NCBI GenBank assembly: GCA_021234155.1 | Contig: JAJEKV010000092.1 | Span: forward strand, 2,058,561 to 2,122,560 | Reading direction: 5' to 3' | DNA from: Isoetes taiwanensis | Lineage: Eukaryota > Streptophyta > Lycopodiopsida > Isoetales > Isoetaceae | DNA: 64,000 nt | The notes under the pieces: model-generated | Databases searched by the model: none | What the model was told of the DNA's origin: nothing | What the model saw: only the letters and a program-made list of their open reading frames with translations | Part shown: positions 21,155 through 33,563 of the stretch, piece after piece | How the letters are laid out: each line of letters starts with the position of its first letter | Position numbering within the stretch: the first letter of the stretch is position 1 | Made by a program: the position numbers and the translations under genes

Positions 21155-24100
21155 CTATTCAAAATTTTCTGCTGCAGACTTGTCTTCACTATCTTCAATC
21201 AGTCTCTGAGATATCAGCATTCCATAATCCCATATTTCCCTCCATCTGAACAAGTCAACACATGCATGAAGGCCATGCAAGCTAGTAAACACACAAAATA
21301 ATTAGGTACCTTTTTCCAGATGACTCAATGTACAAGCATTCTCCATGACGCCAATTATCTTTAAACTGGCCAAAAAATACATGACCATCTGCTGAATAAT
21401 ATCTACCTTCTCCATTGGCTTTTCCGGATACAAACGTGGCAAATAATCTGTCACCGGAATGAAAATAAAGCCACCCCTGCATGCATAACAGTTTCCTAGG
21501 AAGCATTACAAGTTATCCTTTTATAATAGACTTCCAGGTATAAAATTCAACACTTTATACTTCTTATGGGAGGAACTCGAATGCTGTCAAACTCTGATAG
21601 ACCACCAGCATGACAAATTAACTAGATTCTAGAAAATGGCTATGAAGAAGCAAGGCTAGGCATTTTGAATGGTATAATTATAAATCTAACTGTTATTTGG
21701 CATCATTTGCACACCAAGTGCTCTATATTCTAAAGCATTAGATTTTTGCATGATGGAATAAGTGGAAGTGTGAGCCATCCACTTTCAACAGATTGGCATT
21801 CCAACGTTGAATAACTTTTCAAGGCCAGATGTTTAAGTTAGCAAATTAAGATAATACCGGCAATACAAACCTTTCCATGCATCAAATCATCCTTCCAAGA
21901 ACCTTGATACATGTCACCAGTCTCGTAGTAAAGTGACCCCATGCCTGATCTTCTTCCTTGATCCCATTGACCGTCATAGAAACTGCCATCAGGATATGTA
22001 CAGCGTCCCTATAATCATCAAAACAAATATGAGCTGTTACTTATGCAAAAACAAGGGAGTACAAAATCATGTACATGGCAAATTCTCAGATTATTATATA
22101 ACCAAGAAAGCAAAATGCAAATCTGATGACAAACAAAAGAAAGCCTCGTCATTTGTATTACCTTTCCATGAGGAAGCCCATGTTGACAATGACCCCTAAA
22201 ATTTCCACCATGGAGTTTCATTTCCATCACTGGAGTTGCTTCTTTATCACTCCTCTCATATTCCTGTTTCAACAATATTCCCAAATCCAAAACGCTTAGA
22301 AGACAAACTATACTTTGTTTCAGCACTATAGAAGATATTTACCAGCATTGATGCAGCTCGTTGAGACAATGAAGATTTCTTCAGTTCATCGCCACCGGTT
22401 TTTCCGCTGACAATAGCAGATGCAGCCTGGCAAATATCCATCACTGCGCCTATTCCAAAATCTACAACTCTGATCTGTGGTGGGACAGCTGCAGGATCAA
22501 GAGGCAATGGTTGTGGAAAAGACTGGCATTGTGGGTTGAAAAGAGAAGACTTTCTATTGTGTGGCATCTCTGTTGTCTTCCTTACACCAAATGACAAAAC
22601 TAGGTCTTCATATCCACCAGACATTCCTATTTGCTTTCTTGCTTGAGCTCTTGCCTGTGCCCATGCAGTAGCAGCAGCAGAGCAGGGCCCCAAGTCAATG
22701 GGATCAGAATAGCTTTTAGAAGTTGCTGCTAACTTTTCTGCAGTTTTCATATGTGTATTGGACAACCTCTTATTTGTTACTGGCAATCTTTGAATCAGAT
22801 TGAATTTCTTAATCATTCGATTGTCATTGTCTCCAATCTCTGCACCTTCATTCTCTATGTACGAATCATTGCCCATAGTTGCAAGAATCTTCTCATTACC
22901 AATGCACTCCGCCACTGTGCTGTCATTAACATTGCCAAAATTGAAATGATTCTCCTTTTCTACCTCTAGACACTCTAAAGTATGCTTAGCTTCTAAGGTC
23001 TTTTGGAGAGACTTCTCATCCGCACCATCCAGTTTTGGCATATCTACCTTGTTTCTGCTTTTAGAAAAGAAAGGATGGTGTGAGAAAAACTTCCAAGTTG
23101 CAAACTTTTAAATAGGAACAGAAAACGACTTGCATGGTGTAAATCACTGCATAAGACTATTTAACCAACTTAGATAAGCCATACTTAAGAGACATGGAGA
23201 CAAGGATGTCCTATACCCAACAATGATTAACGTGACGAGATTGGTGCCATTCATAAGTGTTGGATCTATGACTTGATTGCAAATAATCTTGACCTCAACA
23301 TCCACCATGCGATGTAGAATTTGCATAGCTGCATGAACATCTTCCCTGGCTAACCCATATTTACTCGTTACAGTACAAATCACCAAACCTTTGGCACCCT
23401 AGACAAAAGAAGGGCAGGATATGTTAGTGACTCCCACAAACAGGTTGCTTTGTAAGTGGCTATAATGATAAATACCATAGGATTGCATAGGATCAAAATA
23501 GCCACATGCAAAAAGCTCTAGGATGTCAATCCAAGTCACCATGCATGTTTTGTAAAATAATTTACACTTTCAAAAGCACTGTTTGACACTATTCACGTTA
23601 CAATATGCTCAAATTGTCTTGTAAACAGAAAAATTTCCAACGTTTTGGTTTGGCTCCACTCTTTCACGAAGAAGATGGAAGGGATACATGTTCATAATTT
23701 GCATGTTGGGTGATGCCTGGCCTATCTTTTGCTTATTCTGGTATGTTGATACAGGACCTATAAATGCTAGATGCATAAAGAAAATGGGATTTTAATGAAG
23801 GCCTTCTACAAATCTAGGTTCTCAAATGACCATGTAACAAAAGGATAAAGACTAGGCTACGTGAAAGAGATGTTAGGAGTACTGCACTTACTAAAGGAAA
23901 GTCTTTTAAGACTGGTGAGTTTAAAATAACATCTTCAATGGCACCTTTAATGGTTGGACCCAATGCAAATCCCATCTTCGCCCTGCCAGACTGTTGTAGA
24001 AGCTGACATCATGAAAAATAAAATTTAGATAATTTATCAATAAAGACAATAAACATGTACTTTTTGATCCACCACTTATGTCAAACCTAATTTACAAATC

Positions 24101-27100
24101 TACAATATCAGATATGAACGAAGGTATACTCGTGACGTGCTATTCAAGGAACAACCACATATTCATATATTCTTACCAACAAAATCTCTGATGGGTTGAT
24201 CTCCATAATGCCATCGTTAACAGAACTGCAAATTGTTCCATGGCATGTCTGCGGAGTGTTAATATAGAGCTGCATTAGATAACTAACTCCACAAATCCAT
24301 CTGAAACAGCAAGCAGACCCACCAAGAGAAGTTCTGAAAGAGATTTCATTGCCAGAAGCCCTGCATTATTGGCAAGGTTACATGCATCTACCAGTGTCAC
24401 GTTATCATTCCTCAGGAATGCATCGCTCTCCAATACTACATGAAAAAGCAGCTAACATAGCCTCAGAAATCATCTCTTTCCAAAAACGACATTAAGTTGG
24501 CATTTCCATACATTTTTGTAACATTTATTGTATTTCTCCTAGACATTAAAATGATAAATTGCACGTTTGAAAATTAAAGTGCCAGTGTTTCATCTCTAGA
24601 CACAGTTTTATGAATAACTCCAGCAAATGTACATAGCTTTCATCTTTATTGGTGAAGGATTTTATCTCTCAGTAAGATAACATTTGTGGCCATTCCTAAG
24701 TTGGACTTTATTTCATGATTAACAAAGGTCACATTATGCTGGAAATCTAAATATAGGCTGCGTGTCTAGATGATGTAAATTGCACATCTGATCCTGACGG
24801 CATAAACCAATTTGCCTGCTTTTGCACAGATGAATATGCAAATAATGTTGCTAAATGGATCCTTTAACGTTCGTTTATGATGCCACATCAGCAGGGGGGC
24901 CAAATAAGGAAGGCTAGCCGAATACTGTAAATTTCGTAAATGGAAAACTTAATAGCATTGCATGATCCAGATTACATTGGTAAGCCAATGGTATTACTAC
25001 TTTTATAGAATATGAGCTAGGGCATACATATACTCGTGTGCCTAAACCAGGAATGGTCTCTGAAAATACCATGTAGGTTTAAAGCATCTTTTTATCTGTC
25101 AATTTAACAGAGACACGGACCCATGATACAGAATTTGTTGAGTGATGGATCAGCCTTATCATAAGATATAATTTCTCCATATTTGATACACGCTGTCTAG
25201 ATTGATCATAACAACAAGGAAGATATGGCACATCTGTAGTATGTTGCCAGTATATATGCTTTTAACATCATATATTACAAGTATCATCCAGCAAACATGG
25301 TTATGAAGTGATGTTTTAGCATGACCAAGTTGTATATCAGAACCTTGACACTTGTTGCAACCACGTATATCTAATAATCCTTGCAGATTTGCAGCAATCT
25401 GATAGACAATTATCTTGGTAACAGTATACAACATGACCCTATACAGCAGTTTTTCAGAGAAAACATAATTTTTTCATTACATACCAAGAAGTAAATCTGT
25501 AGAAGCATGGAGTGAATCAATCATCTCTTCAACCTGCTCGTTGTATAAACAAAATGGTTCAGTAAGAATTCTGACAATTAACCAACTTTCAATTGAACAA
25601 CCCAACTTAAACTAGGACATATTTATAACGCTAAGGAATTACCTTTCCAAGCCGTCGTGCGCCTTCAAAAGTAAATGGCTTAATAATTATGCCAACAATA
25701 AGTGCATGTGTGGATTTTGTTGTGTTCACTATTTGAGAGGCAATATTGAGATCAACATTGCTCCCAGATCCTAAAACCTGTAAATAATTAGAAGTACAAG
25801 CGTCTGAAACCCATAGTGTACAGTTTAAAAAAGTAAAGACTTACCAGGAAAGTCAGTAGAGGTGAAGCTTCACCTACAAAAATGGTGCAATTAGTAAATA
25901 TAAAGACTGAACAATAAAGAAATACATCATCAAGCTTTTCTCTTCACTGAGAGAAACCTATGTAATACCCATTGGCTGGTTTGCCAGAACAAAATTAAAG
26001 GGTTATGCCTTGAGAAAAACCTGAAGAGTCTGTGCATTGAACTGTCTGTAATATAGGGAATGTTGTAGAGCCAGATGTTTTAATCCTGGATATGCACACA
26101 AGAGAATGGTAAAACAAAATTGTGGAAAATAAAATTTACCTAAAGAACCATCTGTTCAAAGAAATAACGTGACTTTCCAATGTAAATGAACATAAGTTAT
26201 TAGTAGCAAAGTTGCTCTGATATGATTGCTGCTCAGATCTCGATTAATGCGGCAGCACATAATGAGTGCACTTCAGATGTAATGCAGGGGGTTCTAACAT
26301 AAGACAAGATCCAATTTCTGCTGTGATAAGCAAGAGTCAATCTGTATTATTACATTGTTTTCTGACTGGCAATTTTCTTTTTGCAATTTGGTTTTACGGG
26401 CCACATTTTTGGAGTAAAAAGTTAAGAACATATGCATCAGCAGAATTCAAAACGATACTTTCAGGAACAGGTAGATCCAGCTCTTTTAAGTGGAGGACAA
26501 CAATGGAGATGTTGCTGGTTTCCCTGTCATTTAGTCTCTCCCACAAAAGTCTGCTGTAAAAGCTTTTCATCATCACCCACTTTCACTAAGTTTGTGCTCC
26601 GCTAGAGTCATAATAATAAGAGAAGTCGCGTGAAAGTCTTTTACAACTAAGGAATACATTACAAATAATGACTGGCTAGGCTCCGTGCTTCACTTAAGTT
26701 CCATGATTTGTGCTGTTTGTCTTTCAGCTTCATTATCTGAACCACAACAATAATCACATCTCCTTGAATGAAATCGTGGAAAAAAGGTGCCATACTACCA
26801 TATGTTGCTGTAGGTGCAACTTTGGGCATTGAACACAACAGTTATCATCAAGAGCACTTTAAATGATTAGTTTTGAATGCTTAAATTGGTTATTTACCAG
26901 AATTTAGCATAAGGAAGTAGTCCGGATTGTAAGCAGAACTTGAGAATGGACAGTGTACTGCTTCCGAGCCCCATTACCTTCACCGTGCTATCTGTATCCT
27001 CCACCTTCTGCCCTTGGGACTCTCCGGTGACCATTTTTGTCTTGCATAATTCCTTCCAATCATTCCCGGGTGAAGAAACGTTCATACACACCACACTTGG

Positions 27101-27409
27101 CATAGAGACTGAAGAATCAGTTTTCCTTCCAGCCAGAAAAGCATTGCAACCAACTCTTTTCCTGTAATGGATGCCTTTAAATGGCAGGCTTCCATTGGCA
27201 TTTTGCATAAATGATACCTCACCACGCAACATATCCCGTCTATTACAAATGCCAAGCTTCCTTTCTAAAGAGACCCATGTGATGATGATGCTTGATGGTT
27301 TTTCCTGTTTCAAATCTACAATCTTGGAGCTCAGAAATGCATTTGTTGGAGAAGTGGAAAACTGGTTATGGTGCCCACTATGATATGGCAATGCCTGTGA
27401 TTGAAACAT
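21155..27409 (-). CDS. ARC3: ARC3-like chloroplast division regulator (FtsZ-like domain plus MORN repeats, 14 exons)
   Basis: Exons: 27409-26898, 26085-26021, 25873-25845, 25777-25643, 25533-25485, 24435-24323, 24248-24177, 24002-23892, 23398-23217, 23054-22343, 22263-22162, 22008-21871, 21476-21310, 21245-21155. They total 2478 nt, an unbroken 825-residue frame. The N-terminus is a plausible transit peptide. Residues about 190-425 are an FtsZ-like fold (G-S-G-S-N-V-D, later I-I-K-P-F-T-F-E-G, N-L-A-N-N-A-G, A-K-M-G-F-A-L-G) without the FtsZ tubulin-signature GTP motif. A polar linker (about 425-660) follows. MORN repeats (about 665-800) show Y-x-G-x-W and G-x-G-x-x-Y patterns. ARC3 is a stromal inhibitor of FtsZ assembly that confines division to mid-chloroplast with MinD/MinE; PARC6 binds its MORN region. 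It is longer than the roughly 740-aa Arabidopsis protein, mainly in leader and linker. The ATG is the first in-frame Met; the true start could differ. Confidence 0.92.
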
Positions 27410-28766
27410 TTTTGGGGTGCATTGCCGGAGTAGCACTGTCGCCCCTCTGCAACGAATTACCTTTCTCCTTTTAAACAGAATGGCTAAATAAAGTAGGATT
27501 ATTATTTTTTTGCCTTGATTTTGTTGATCTCCCACGTTTCTTTCGAAAAATATAAGCTAGTTACAACTAGATTCCAAACCATTGGAAGAGGGAAAGAAGA
27601 AACATTTTTCTTACCCCCAACCTTAACCCTAACCATAGCCTTAGAAGCAGTATTATTTAGTGGGCTTACAACATTAATGCCCTAGTTGTCATGATTCGCG
27701 CGGTGATTGTGATATTGGCAACAGCCCATGGGATTCCAAATGTAACTGCATGGCAAAAATGTGCAGTTACATGCTTACTACCTAGCTCTCACCATTTTTT
27801 GGGCTTGGTTCAATCTAGGAGCGCTTCATTTATTTTTTCTTCGCTCCTACTTGTTTTACTTTTTATGCAACAACCCATTTCAAACCTCGAAGTGCGAAAA
27901 AATGCTTCAAATCCATTTAAAGGGCAGGCGTAATCATTCTGGATGCGCAATTATTGTGTCAAGGAGGTGTGATACTGTCAGTCGGCATTCTACCACTGGA
28001 ATCCCCGCAACCAAGGTATGAATATCTTAAGTTTACTTAGCGCTTCAATACTTGCTTTTTAGATGGTCTACTAGCAAATGTATGCCTAGTGTTGCTTGCC
28101 CCTAGAAAAATTAGAGCTCAGAAAATTTGTTGCCCCAATACATGCTTACGGCACACCAATATATACATATTGATTTTCTTCAACTCCAAACCTTGGAATG
28201 CTATCATAAAACTGAAATCCTATCCCACTCTGCTTGAGCTTCATATAGGAAATTATGATGGCATTTCAGCATAAATATTTGAGCCATTTTCAATGTAGAC
28301 TCCCACAAAAGTTATATAAATGATGAGATGTGTTTAGTCAATGTTTCATTAGAATGAGAACTATTATAGATCAATTGAATTTGTCTGATGTATTCTAGGT
28401 CTGGCCATTTTCATACATTCTTGCCAGAAGCTATGCGCAAAAGTTTTATATAACAAGGTTTGAATAAGGATTCTCATATATATAGTCATTTTGTTTACTA
28501 ATTTGAAAGCTACCTCAGTGACAAGATAGAGACTTGGAACTACACTCTCTAAAGAGTTGCACAAGTTCGGGAATAGTCAATGCATCCGATCTTCTCAAAA
28601 GAGTTTAGTTTTCAAAGAGAGCATCTATGTCATCATGGATGTGCCCGACCATCATGAATCCCAGCTGCACCTGATGAAAGACATCCAACCAACTAGGTAT
28701 GATAAGTAAGAGAACAAATATCTGTTCTTGTTCTGACCTGAGCAGTTATCTAGCTACAAGTAGAGC
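27410..28766. other. No gene recognised; ARC3 upstream region
   Basis: The first few hundred bases should hold the ARC3 promoter and 5' UTR. Short open frames elsewhere carry no recognisable domain. Confidence 0.5.
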
Positions 28767-28789
28767 CTCCTAGGTAGCTTCTTTGTTTC

Positions 28790-30139
28790 TTTCTAGGTAG
28801 CTTCTTTGTATGCAGCAACATTTACATGCTCTGCACAGTTTTTGTGAGAACACAGGTCTGCGTGTTAATCTCCAAAAGACCAAGCTTTTGGTAGTTCAAT
28901 CTTCTCGTCACAATGTTCCCCCTATGCACTATGATAGCCGCGAAGTTGAAGTTGTAGATAGCTACAAGTATCTTGGTGTAGAATTCTGGAAGAACACACT
29001 TTGGGAACAGTGTATTACCAAGCGGGTGGCTGCTGGATGGAGAGCACTCTATGCAATGCAAAACAATTGTTTTCGCGCAGAAATTCATGATTGGCTACGG
29101 AAAGCCCACTTGTTTCGGGCTTTGGTAGAGCCTGTTTTACTGTATGGTTCTGAAGTGTGGGGGCCTGCCATTAGTGCTAGTGCTTGGGAGAGCTTGGAGC
29201 GGGTGCAAAAGTCATTTCTCACTTACAGCCTCGGAGTTAAATCAACGGTGCCCTATACTATTCTTTTACAAGAGACAGGTTTTTGGCCTCTTCAACATTC
29301 TGTCATGAAGCGCCATCTCCATTATACCTGCAAGGTGCACCATATGGATGATGTTAGGTATCATGTTCTTGCATTTGCCATGGCTGAATCTCCTCAGCGT
29401 TTGAAACGATGTTGGAAAGAGCATTGCACTACATGGTTTGCCCGTTGGGCTGTGCAACCAGAGCACTGCCTGATGCTTGCCAGTTCTGATCCTGAGCTTT
29501 TGCAACAATATCTCAATGGTCGTTTTTCTCAAAAGATATGGGACGCTGTTACTTTGGCCCAAGTGAAAACTGGTCATTATCATACACACATAAATCCCAC
29601 CTTGGCACCAGGGCCCCAAGCTTATTTGCTTGCTTCATTGTCCAGGAACAAGCTTGTAGCTATTGCATCAATTCACACGGGGTCCCACAGGCTACGGATT
29701 GACACAGGTAGATGGGAGCGGCCGCAATTGCCGCGAGAAGCGAGACTATGTGCCTGTTGCCAGTTACAGATTATTGAAGATGAAAGCCATACTCTTCTGA
29801 GTTGCCCTGCCTTTGAGATAGTCCGGAATCATTTTTTGACCTTAGCATTCCATTCCACGCTTCCACAACTTCTCAGAGCACCATCCGTGCATGACTTGGC
29901 ATTATACATACTTGAGGTTCTAGATAAACGTCTGCAATTACTGAGCCCTCAGTAGTCATTATCTCCGCTTGTCTAGTATCATCATTATTGCAAAGGTTTT
30001 TCCCTTGAAAACCTTTCGAGGCAGGGGTTTTTTAATCCTAGTAGTAATGATTGTACTAGCCCATTGTATGGGTCCCATGACCTATTGGTCTCCGTGGACG
30101 TTAAAAAAACTATTCTATTCTATTTTATTCTATTCATAA
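28790..30139 (+). mobile_element. 5'-truncated LINE with pentanucleotide (TATTC)n tail
   Basis: It contains the 381-aa frame 28810-29955 and a roughly 150 bp 3' UTR, ending in TATTC repeats at 30110-30135 instead of poly(A). The 3' UTR end (30025-30120) is nearly identical to 62523-62620. A 16-bp duplicated CTAGGTAGCTTCTTTG at the 5' junction (28768, 28793) marks the truncation point. Confidence 0.85.
28810..29955 (+). CDS. LINE reverse transcriptase, C-terminal portion (open, truncated)
   Basis: A 381-residue uninterrupted frame. It begins just after the catalytic Y-A-D-D position, with the conserved G-L-R-V-N-L-Q-K-T-K of RT, then Y-K-Y-L-G-V. The thumb/connection region follows (E-P-V-L-L-Y-G-S-E-V-W-G near residue 115), then L-G-V-K-S-T-V-P-Y. 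A C-terminal zinc-knuckle-like block follows, R-L-C-A-C-C near residue 310 with E-S-H-T-L-L-S-C-P-A-F. It lacks fingers and catalytic palm, so it cannot be an active RT. The Met used is simply the first ATG. The intact frame implies a recent insertion. Confidence 0.85.
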   Translation: MQQHLHALHSFCENTGLRVNLQKTKLLVVQSSRHNVPPMHYDSREVEVVDSYKYLGVEFWKNTLWEQCITKRVAAGWRALYAMQNNCFRAEIHDWLRKAHLFRALVEPVLLYGSEVWGPAISASAWESLERVQKSFLTYSLGVKSTVPYTILLQETGFWPLQHSVMKRHLHYTCKVHHMDDVRYHVLAFAMAESPQRLKRCWKEHCTTWFARWAVQPEHCLMLASSDPELLQQYLNGRFSQKIWDAVTLAQVKTGHYHTHINPTLAPGPQAYLLASLSRNKLVAIASIHTGSHRLRIDTGRWERPQLPREARLCACCQLQIIEDESHTLLSCPAFEIVRNHFLTLAFHSTLPQLLRAPSVHDLALYILEVLDKRLQLLSPQ

Positions 30140-31640
30140 GTCCCTTTGGAGGAGGCAAGAAACCATTTCTAGTGCCATTGACTACCTTTATCCTCAAAGC
30201 TTTGGTGTTTAGAATTGTTTCTGCCCAACAGCTTTCAGGTCGATCTACATCTCTCAGATGGTCCCAACTATCATTAGATGCATTCTCGAAAGTCTTCAAT
30301 GCATGATTCAAGGATCCAACATGAAAGTTGGAATTGCCAAGCCAAAGGTCCAATAAAAAGTGGCCCAAGGCACCGATACCATGTCCATACATTAGAGCAT
30401 CTATTAAACTCACTTTGAGGCGTTCTCCTCTCCATACAGATTTTGCTAGCTTTTCTAGACGGGGAACCATGGTCTTATTCTGATCCATTTTATCATGTGT
30501 AATGGTTAAGGCAGGCGCTGGAGAGCATGAGATAAAGCTCTCCAAGACCAGTAAAGACTTCTACATGAGATTTGAGTTGTCATATGTGCTTTTCTTTCAA
30601 TTACAAGCTCTCTTCTCGCATTTGGATCTCTTGTCTTAACAAGCTTTTGCTTTATCATCATACAACTATTACACTTAGAAAATGCTATTTTCTTAGAAAT
30701 TGCAACCTTTGAATGGTTCTCCTTCCATCCAGCGAGAAAGGATGTGGGAGAAACATGCCATTCTATCATCTCTGTTACGGTAATATCTATCTTCTGATAG
30801 CATCTTCATCTATATACATAGATAGCACATTTCTACCAGCCAATGTATGGGATCTTGTCTTCTTAGAACCACAATTTCCATGTTCGGCAATTTTATGATC
30901 CTCCAAGAAGAGCTTCCTCCATTTGTAAAATGTAGAAATGACAATGCCATAAGCTCTATGCCATGCTTTCACATACACCTGCTTGTTATTCAACATTATT
31001 TCTTTCACATTACTCTTTTCTAGCATAGATCTCGCATATTGTATGCGAAGCTAGTGGCTCTGACATGTAAAAGATCAGAAAGCATAACAGTATCTATCGT
31101 CTCAAAGAGACTGGACTGGTGCAACGAAATTAACTGCACAAGATTGTACCATTGTATATTGGGTACTCTTATGCCATGAAAACTTTGCTAGCAAATTGTG
31201 GGTTTAAAATATCATTTAGCCTTCACAATACAATATGTAAGTATATGAGTTGTTCAAATTTCTCATGATTTCTTTCCATTTATGCAACCTTGGAAGTGGT
31301 TTTGAAGCCCATTGTTTAGTTTCCACTGGTGCATGGTCCTCTAGTCCATCCTTAATTTTCATCATTTTCACATACTCAACCATTCCATTGGCATCAACCC
31401 TGTATGGAAGCCCTGAGGGGACCATTAGAAGATAGATGATGACAAAATTCTCTTTAGCATCGCCTAGAGCCAGAGTAGGTTTGCCACTTTTTATAACAAG
31501 AGGTGTTATTGATTCTCTCGATAGCCTCCTTTGTCTTCTTGGTCAGAGCTATCACTTGCTTCGGTGAATTGTGACACCAAAATCTAATGAGCATTGCGTT
31601 GCCCTTAGGGTCATTCTTACAATAACACTTAGCCAAGTGT
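30130..31640 (-). pseudogene. Remnant of a DUF7869-like, possibly transposon-linked protein
   Basis: Several minus-strand frames, in order from 31636 to 30130, look like fragments of one protein. These are an N-terminal piece (31636-31216), a block with S-T-F-Y-K-W-R-K-L-F near 30930 and H-G-N-C-G-S-K-K near 30880, a Cys-containing block (F-S-K-C-N-S-C near 30680), and D-K-M-D-Q-N-K-T-M-V-P-R followed by L-K-V-S-L-I-D-A-L and F-L-L-D-L-W-L-G-N-S-N near 30350. From memory this order and these motifs resemble large uncharacterised eukaryotic proteins carrying DUF7869. Stops and frame changes separate the blocks, so it is either an intron-rich gene or a decayed copy. The LINE ending at 30139 abuts its 3' side. 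The identification is tentative. Confidence 0.4.
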
Positions 31641-33375
31641 AGCGAGCCTATACAACCTAAATAAAAAATGCATCTAACGAGCCTCTAAAAAAACCTTCAA
31701 TGTATTTGAATTTTTTTTTTCAAACTAAAAGAACACATCAAAAGTTACTAGTTTCTCATCTTGAAATGTTTCACGAGGTATACATGTAAAGAGATGGATG
31801 GACGTACGAAAAGGGATTTTTTGTTATGAACAATGGTAAATAAGGGGTTTTTACCTGATCCCATCTTCGCATATAGCATATCCAATATATATATATGTGA
31901 ATCCCCTGGTCAAAAGTGAAGCATTTGATGTAGTTCAAGAAATTCCCAATCTTCCATAAAGACTTCCATAGTTAAACAAGCTCAATGAAGCTCTGTTTTT
32001 GCCATAGATGGATTTTCCATTTGTGATCTTGACAAGGACCGCCGTATTTTGAGTTCGAGATATGGTATATCCAGCCACCTATTATTACTGCTGCGGTTCG
32101 CAGTTAACCCAGAAACAACTATTTTGGGCCATTTTTTTATCGATCCGGCTCTATCCGAGCTTAAATCGACTTTCTCTCTTTATCAATCCAATGTTAAAGA
32201 GGCAGACAAAATGGTTGGAAGGGCTTTTGAAGCAGTTGAAATTGCCGACGGAGCTGCAAGAATAATTCAGCCAAAGATCTCGGCCCCACCATGCAGTTCC
32301 ACACCTGGTTTTTGGTCAGAATACCCTTTTTTGGCTGGGTTATATCAATTTTTGGCAGGATATACCATTTTCCGAGTCGAATATACCATTTGTTTTGGTT
32401 GATCCTAACATGTGGTCGGATATACACTAAAAAAGGCGGGATATACCACATCCTGATCTCTAAATACGGGCGTCCTCCTGGCAAAGCTTATATATGCGAT
32501 GGCTTGTATTGAACAAACTTACTCAGTCCTTGATAAAGGGAGGTCAACCTTTCCCTCTCGATGATTATGCCCGACCTTGAGGGTTATTGGATTGCGCCTT
32601 GTTAAGGAGCAATTTATTAGTGAGAGGATGGGTTGGGTGCATATTGTAGACATACCTCATGATCTGACGACAATTATTATTGATTTTTTTTCTAGCGGTA
32701 AAAAATGTTTTGTATTTTTCCATATGAATATGGGCCTAAGGATTTTGGGTTTTGGATGCCAAATATTTTTTAACGCGTGCAAAGAGTTCATTTCACCCCC
32801 CCCTTGAAGTCAAGAATAGCTTCAAAGAATGGTTTTTTTTTTTCACATTTACTCAGGTGTGGACGTGCTCTTGGTCTCCGATTGACCATCTCGTAGGGTC
32901 TTTTCTTAGATATGCACACCTCTTATCTCAAAATATATAGTTCATTCTCCACATTCTTCTCTTTCACTGCTACCACTAGTCTAGAAACAGGAACATTATC
33001 AATAAGGACCATGCTATTGGCCATCTCACCAAATCATGCATTTGTGGCATTTCTGCGCATGCTTGGCAAATCTTGGTAGGCATAGGAAACAGGCCCATGA
33101 TGGTAGCTGCTAACCATTCATCACCCAACTTCATGTCACCTACAGAATGGTTTGGATCCCTTGTAGTGTATAGTGACCTTTGATATTTTTCTTCTGCCAA
33201 AGAATAAAGGCACCCACAACCTTACAAACGCATCTCCATCTCTGCATTAGGATATGGCAGTGGCATCTGCCCATCAAATTGAAGAGACACAACAACCAGC
33301 CCCTCTGGCACGCGAACATTGTGATGGTGCATGAATTTGTGTACTCTGCCAGCAGCTACCTTCGTTCCAGTTTAA
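31641..33375. other. No gene recognised
   Basis: AT-rich. A cluster of GATATACCA and related words recurs at 32060-32450, on both strands, without a regular period. Open frames are short and unrecognised. Confidence 0.45.
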
Positions 33376-33505
33376 TACTGGAAAAAAGGGAAAAGGGGGA
33401 GAGGGCATAGGAAAAAGAAAAAAAGGAAAATGGGAAAAGGGAAGAGAAAAAGAGAACATAGAAAAGGAAAAGAGGGAAAGGGTGAGGAGATGGAAAAAAG
33501 GGAAA
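33376..33505. repeat. Homopurine tract
   Basis: About 130 bp almost entirely A and G on the plus strand (GGGAAAAGGG words), close to the left end of the Helentron-like element at 33564. It resembles the longer tract at 42640-43065. Confidence 0.85.
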
Positions 33506-33563
33506 TTTTTTCTTAGGGTCTTTTTGCTTGGGTACTTGATCTTTTTTTTACTAATATTAATGT

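Noticed and set aside
27292-27474. Plus-strand frames overlapping ARC3 exon 1
   Set aside because: They are antisense shadows of the ARC3 coding exon.
28810-29955. Active reverse transcriptase
   Set aside because: The open frame starts after the catalytic Y-A-D-D, so the palm active site is missing.
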